The notes beneath the pieces are model-generated. The model ran no database searches. It saw nothing but the letters and a program-made list of their open reading frames with translations, and was not told where the DNA came from. A stretch of DNA of 64,000 nucleotides from an uncultured Lachnospiraceae bacterium (lineage in GTDB: Bacteria > Bacillota > Clostridia > Lachnospirales > Lachnospiraceae), in NCBI GenBank assembly GCA_910587765.1, contig CAJUNR010000024.1:1-64000 (forward strand), in the 5' to 3' direction. The number at the start of each line of letters is the position of its first letter. The first letter of the stretch is position 1. Shown piece by piece: positions 62,522 to 64,000 of this stretch. A program made the translations under genes and the position numbers.

Positions 62522-62722
62522 GACATTGCAGGCAGGTCTCCTGACTCACAGATCCGCATATGGTATCCGCCTTCCCAATCGCTCAGTGGCATCATGGATT
62601 CCATACTCCCTGATTACAGTGACGAGTTCGTACAGGACTTTCACCTGTTTCCCTTTTCACCTGTCCGGGCATCCCCTTCCAGGCACCTGCAAAAAGATTC
62701 AAGCGCAGCCATGGCGTAGCTG
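62522..62722 (-). promoter_or_regulatory. Cobalamin (B12) riboswitch
   Basis: Minus strand: GGTGCCTGGAAGGGGATGCC start, the core GGTGAAAAGGGAAACAGGTG, GCCACTG, TTGGGAAGG and the B12 box AGTCAGGAGACCTGCCTGC. All standard elements are in order. It controls the downstream operon at 62268-56776, which it should shut off when adenosyl- or methylcobalamin is plentiful. Confidence 0.95.
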
Positions 62723-62729
62723 CATATCT

Positions 62730-62758
62730 AATATAACACACTTTTACCGTCTTGGCAA
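62730..62758 (-). promoter_or_regulatory. Promoter of the cobalamin-riboswitch operon
   Basis: Minus strand TTGCCA (62758-62753), 17-nt spacer, TATATT (62735-62730); start near 62724. Confidence 0.75.
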
Positions 62759-62782
62759 TTTCCAAAATGATTCTATTTATGA

Positions 62783-62810
62783 TTGAAAAATTTTTTTCAA
62801 ATAGTATAAT
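62783..62810 (+). promoter_or_regulatory. Promoter of cbiL
   Basis: TTGAAA (62783-62788), 16-nt spacer, perfect TATAAT (62805-62810), then AAAAAGGAG before the ATG at 62844. Confidence 0.8.
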
Positions 62811-62843
62811 AAATCCATATATTTTACAAAAAGGAGATAAATT

Positions 62844-63533
62844 ATGACAGGAATCTTATATGGCGTCGGCGTCGGCCCCGGCGACCCGGAACTTATGACC
62901 CTGAAGGCCGTGCGCCTGATCCGCGAGAGCGAAATCATCGCCCTCCCCGGTCCGGTTGCCGAGGAAACCGTCGCTTACCGGATCGCCGTGCAGGCGGTCC
63001 CGGAGCTTGGAGAGAAGACGCTCGTACCCGTGGCCATGCCCATGACCCACGATCAGGAGGAGATGAACCGCAACCATGAGCAGGCGGCGGATCTTCTGGA
63101 ACCGTATCTGAGAGAAGGACGGAACGTGGTGTTCCTGACGCTGGGCGATCCGACCATCTATTCCACTTATCTGTACGTGCAGAAGCGGATCGCCGCGCGG
63201 GGATATGAGACCTGTCTGATCAGCGGCATCACTTCTTTCTGCGCCGCCGCCGCGCGGACCGGCACGCCCCTGGCCGAATGGCAGGAACCGCTTCATGTAC
63301 TGCCGGCAGTCCACCGGCTGAACGACCGGCTGGAGCTTCCCGGAAACTACATTTTGATGAAATCCGGCAGGAAGATGGGACAGGTCAAAAAAATCCTCGC
63401 CGAAAGCGGCAGGGACGTGGTGATGGTAGAAAACTGCGGTATGGAGGACGAACATATCTACCGGAGCGTGGAGGAGATCCCCGACGACGCCGGATACTAT
63501 TCGCTGATTATCGCCAGGGAACCGCGTGCCTGA
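62844..63533 (+). CDS. cbiL: Precorrin-2/cobalt-factor II C20-methyltransferase
   Basis: 229 residues of the tetrapyrrole methylase fold: N-terminal GILYGVGVGPGDPELMTLKAVRLI, the SAM motif VVFLTLGDPTIYSTY, ISGITSFCAAAARTG, and a C-terminal YSLIIARE strand. It methylates C20 of cobalt-precorrin-2 in anaerobic B12 synthesis. Divergent from the riboswitch operon; no riboswitch was seen in its own leader, although the two units share the short region between promoters. An ABC ATPase gene begins 1 nt after its stop. Confidence 0.92.
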   Translation: MTGILYGVGVGPGDPELMTLKAVRLIRESEIIALPGPVAEETVAYRIAVQAVPELGEKTLVPVAMPMTHDQEEMNRNHEQAADLLEPYLREGRNVVFLTLGDPTIYSTYLYVQKRIAARGYETCLISGITSFCAAAARTGTPLAEWQEPLHVLPAVHRLNDRLELPGNYILMKSGRKMGQVKKILAESGRDVVMVENCGMEDEHIYRSVEEIPDDAGYYSLIIAREPRA

Positions 63534-63534
63534 C

Positions 63535-64000
63535 ATGATCGAGTTGAAACATCTGACCAAAACTTTTGAGGACAGCACGGCCGTTGATTCTCTTGACCTG
63601 ATCATCGAAACCGGAGAATTTTTCGGCCTCCTCGGCCCCAACGGGGCCGGCAAAACCACCACCATCAGCATGCTGTCCACCCTTCTTCTGCCCAGCTCCG
63701 GCGAGATCCTCATTGACGGCGAGCTTCTGAGCAGAAAGCGGCAGGATATCAAACGGAAAGTCAGCGTCATCACCCAGGAATATTCCATGCGGCAGGATAT
63801 GGACATGGACGAGATCATGGAGTATCAGGGACGTCTGTATTTTATTCCGGTCAGGCAGATCCGCTCCCGCACGGAAGAGCTTTTCCGGTTCGCCGGGCTG
63901 ACCGCGCACCGGCATAAGACCATCCGCAAGCTCTCCGGCGGCATGAAACGCAAGCTCATGGTCTGCCGCGCGCTTCTGACGGAACCGGAAATTCTTCTTC
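63535..64000 (+). CDS. ABC transporter ATPase, 3' end cut by the window edge
   Basis: The first 155 residues are inside the window. Walker A is GPNGAGKTTTISMLSTLL, a Q-loop ITQEYSM follows, and the signature is KLSGGMKRKLMVCRALL. The type is that of ABC-2 exporters (drug, polysaccharide or Na+ efflux). The ATG lies 1 nt after the cbiL stop, so translation is probably coupled. The permease should lie just outside. Substrate unknown. Confidence 0.9.
   Translation, partial: MIELKHLTKTFEDSTAVDSLDLIIETGEFFGLLGPNGAGKTTTISMLSTLLLPSSGEILIDGELLSRKRQDIKRKVSVITQEYSMRQDMDMDEIMEYQGRLYFIPVRQIRSRTEELFRFAGLTAHRHKTIRKLSGGMKRKLMVCRALLTEPEILL

Noticed and set aside
62856..63818. 320-residue minus-strand frame across cbiL and the ABC ATPase
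   Set aside because: Antisense to two well-supported genes; no motif.

Overview
The window is a roughly 64 kb, GC-rich chromosome segment from a spore-forming Clostridia member, most likely a Lachnospiraceae relative. The evidence is a set of sporulation genes (spoVAE, cotH, a SpoIID-like protein), the clostridial glnA-ANTAR pair, the route to Asn-tRNA through aspartyl-tRNA synthetase plus GatCAB under a T-box, c-di-AMP synthesis by CdaA/CdaR, and a lone Crh-like HPr. The genus cannot be fixed from sequence alone. Nearly all genes lie on the minus strand; plus-strand genes are isolated single units until the cbiL end of the window.

Layout. 0-8.6 kb: a truncated tRNA-Glu, orphan spoVAE, queT behind a preQ1-I riboswitch, a PAP2 phosphatase gene convergent with the mutY-glf-glycosyltransferase operon, a HAD phosphatase, an amidohydrolase, an M23 peptidase and a cold-shock gene. 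8.7-22.3 kb: a lipoprotein cell-wall amidase preceded by three tandem 87-bp palindromic repeats and a probable small RNA, an MBL hydrolase, T-box-aspS-gatCAB, dapF with a membrane protein, glnA-ANTAR behind two more 87-bp repeats, and a Cys/Gly-rich small protein. 22.3-37.5 kb: a cell-surface block with polytopic membrane proteins, family 2 glycosyltransferases, CotH, and a 1,400-residue fusion of a polytopic membrane protein with a subtilisin-type protease. 37.5-56.4 kb: housekeeping genes (cdaR-cdaA, comF-recD2, mreB, nadE, hslO, then uvrA-murB-rapZ-whiA-crh). 56.5-64 kb: a large nested-hairpin element and a cobalamin-riboswitch operon (lipoprotein CbiK-like chelatase, NEAT-like surface protein, BtuFCD-type ABC importer), divergent from cbiL and the start of another ABC ATPase.

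The most interesting items are: (1) the B12-riboswitch operon, which looks like an extracytoplasmic tetrapyrrole/corrinoid capture system; (2) the membrane protein-subtilase fusion; (3) 87-bp double-hairpin repeats that abut intrinsic terminators and lie 5' of minus-strand genes, with stem-preserving changes between copies; (4) a candidate structured RNA of about 190 nt with its own promoter and terminator; and (5) a roughly 235-bp nested hairpin element that shares its core and end with a shorter copy 34 kb away.
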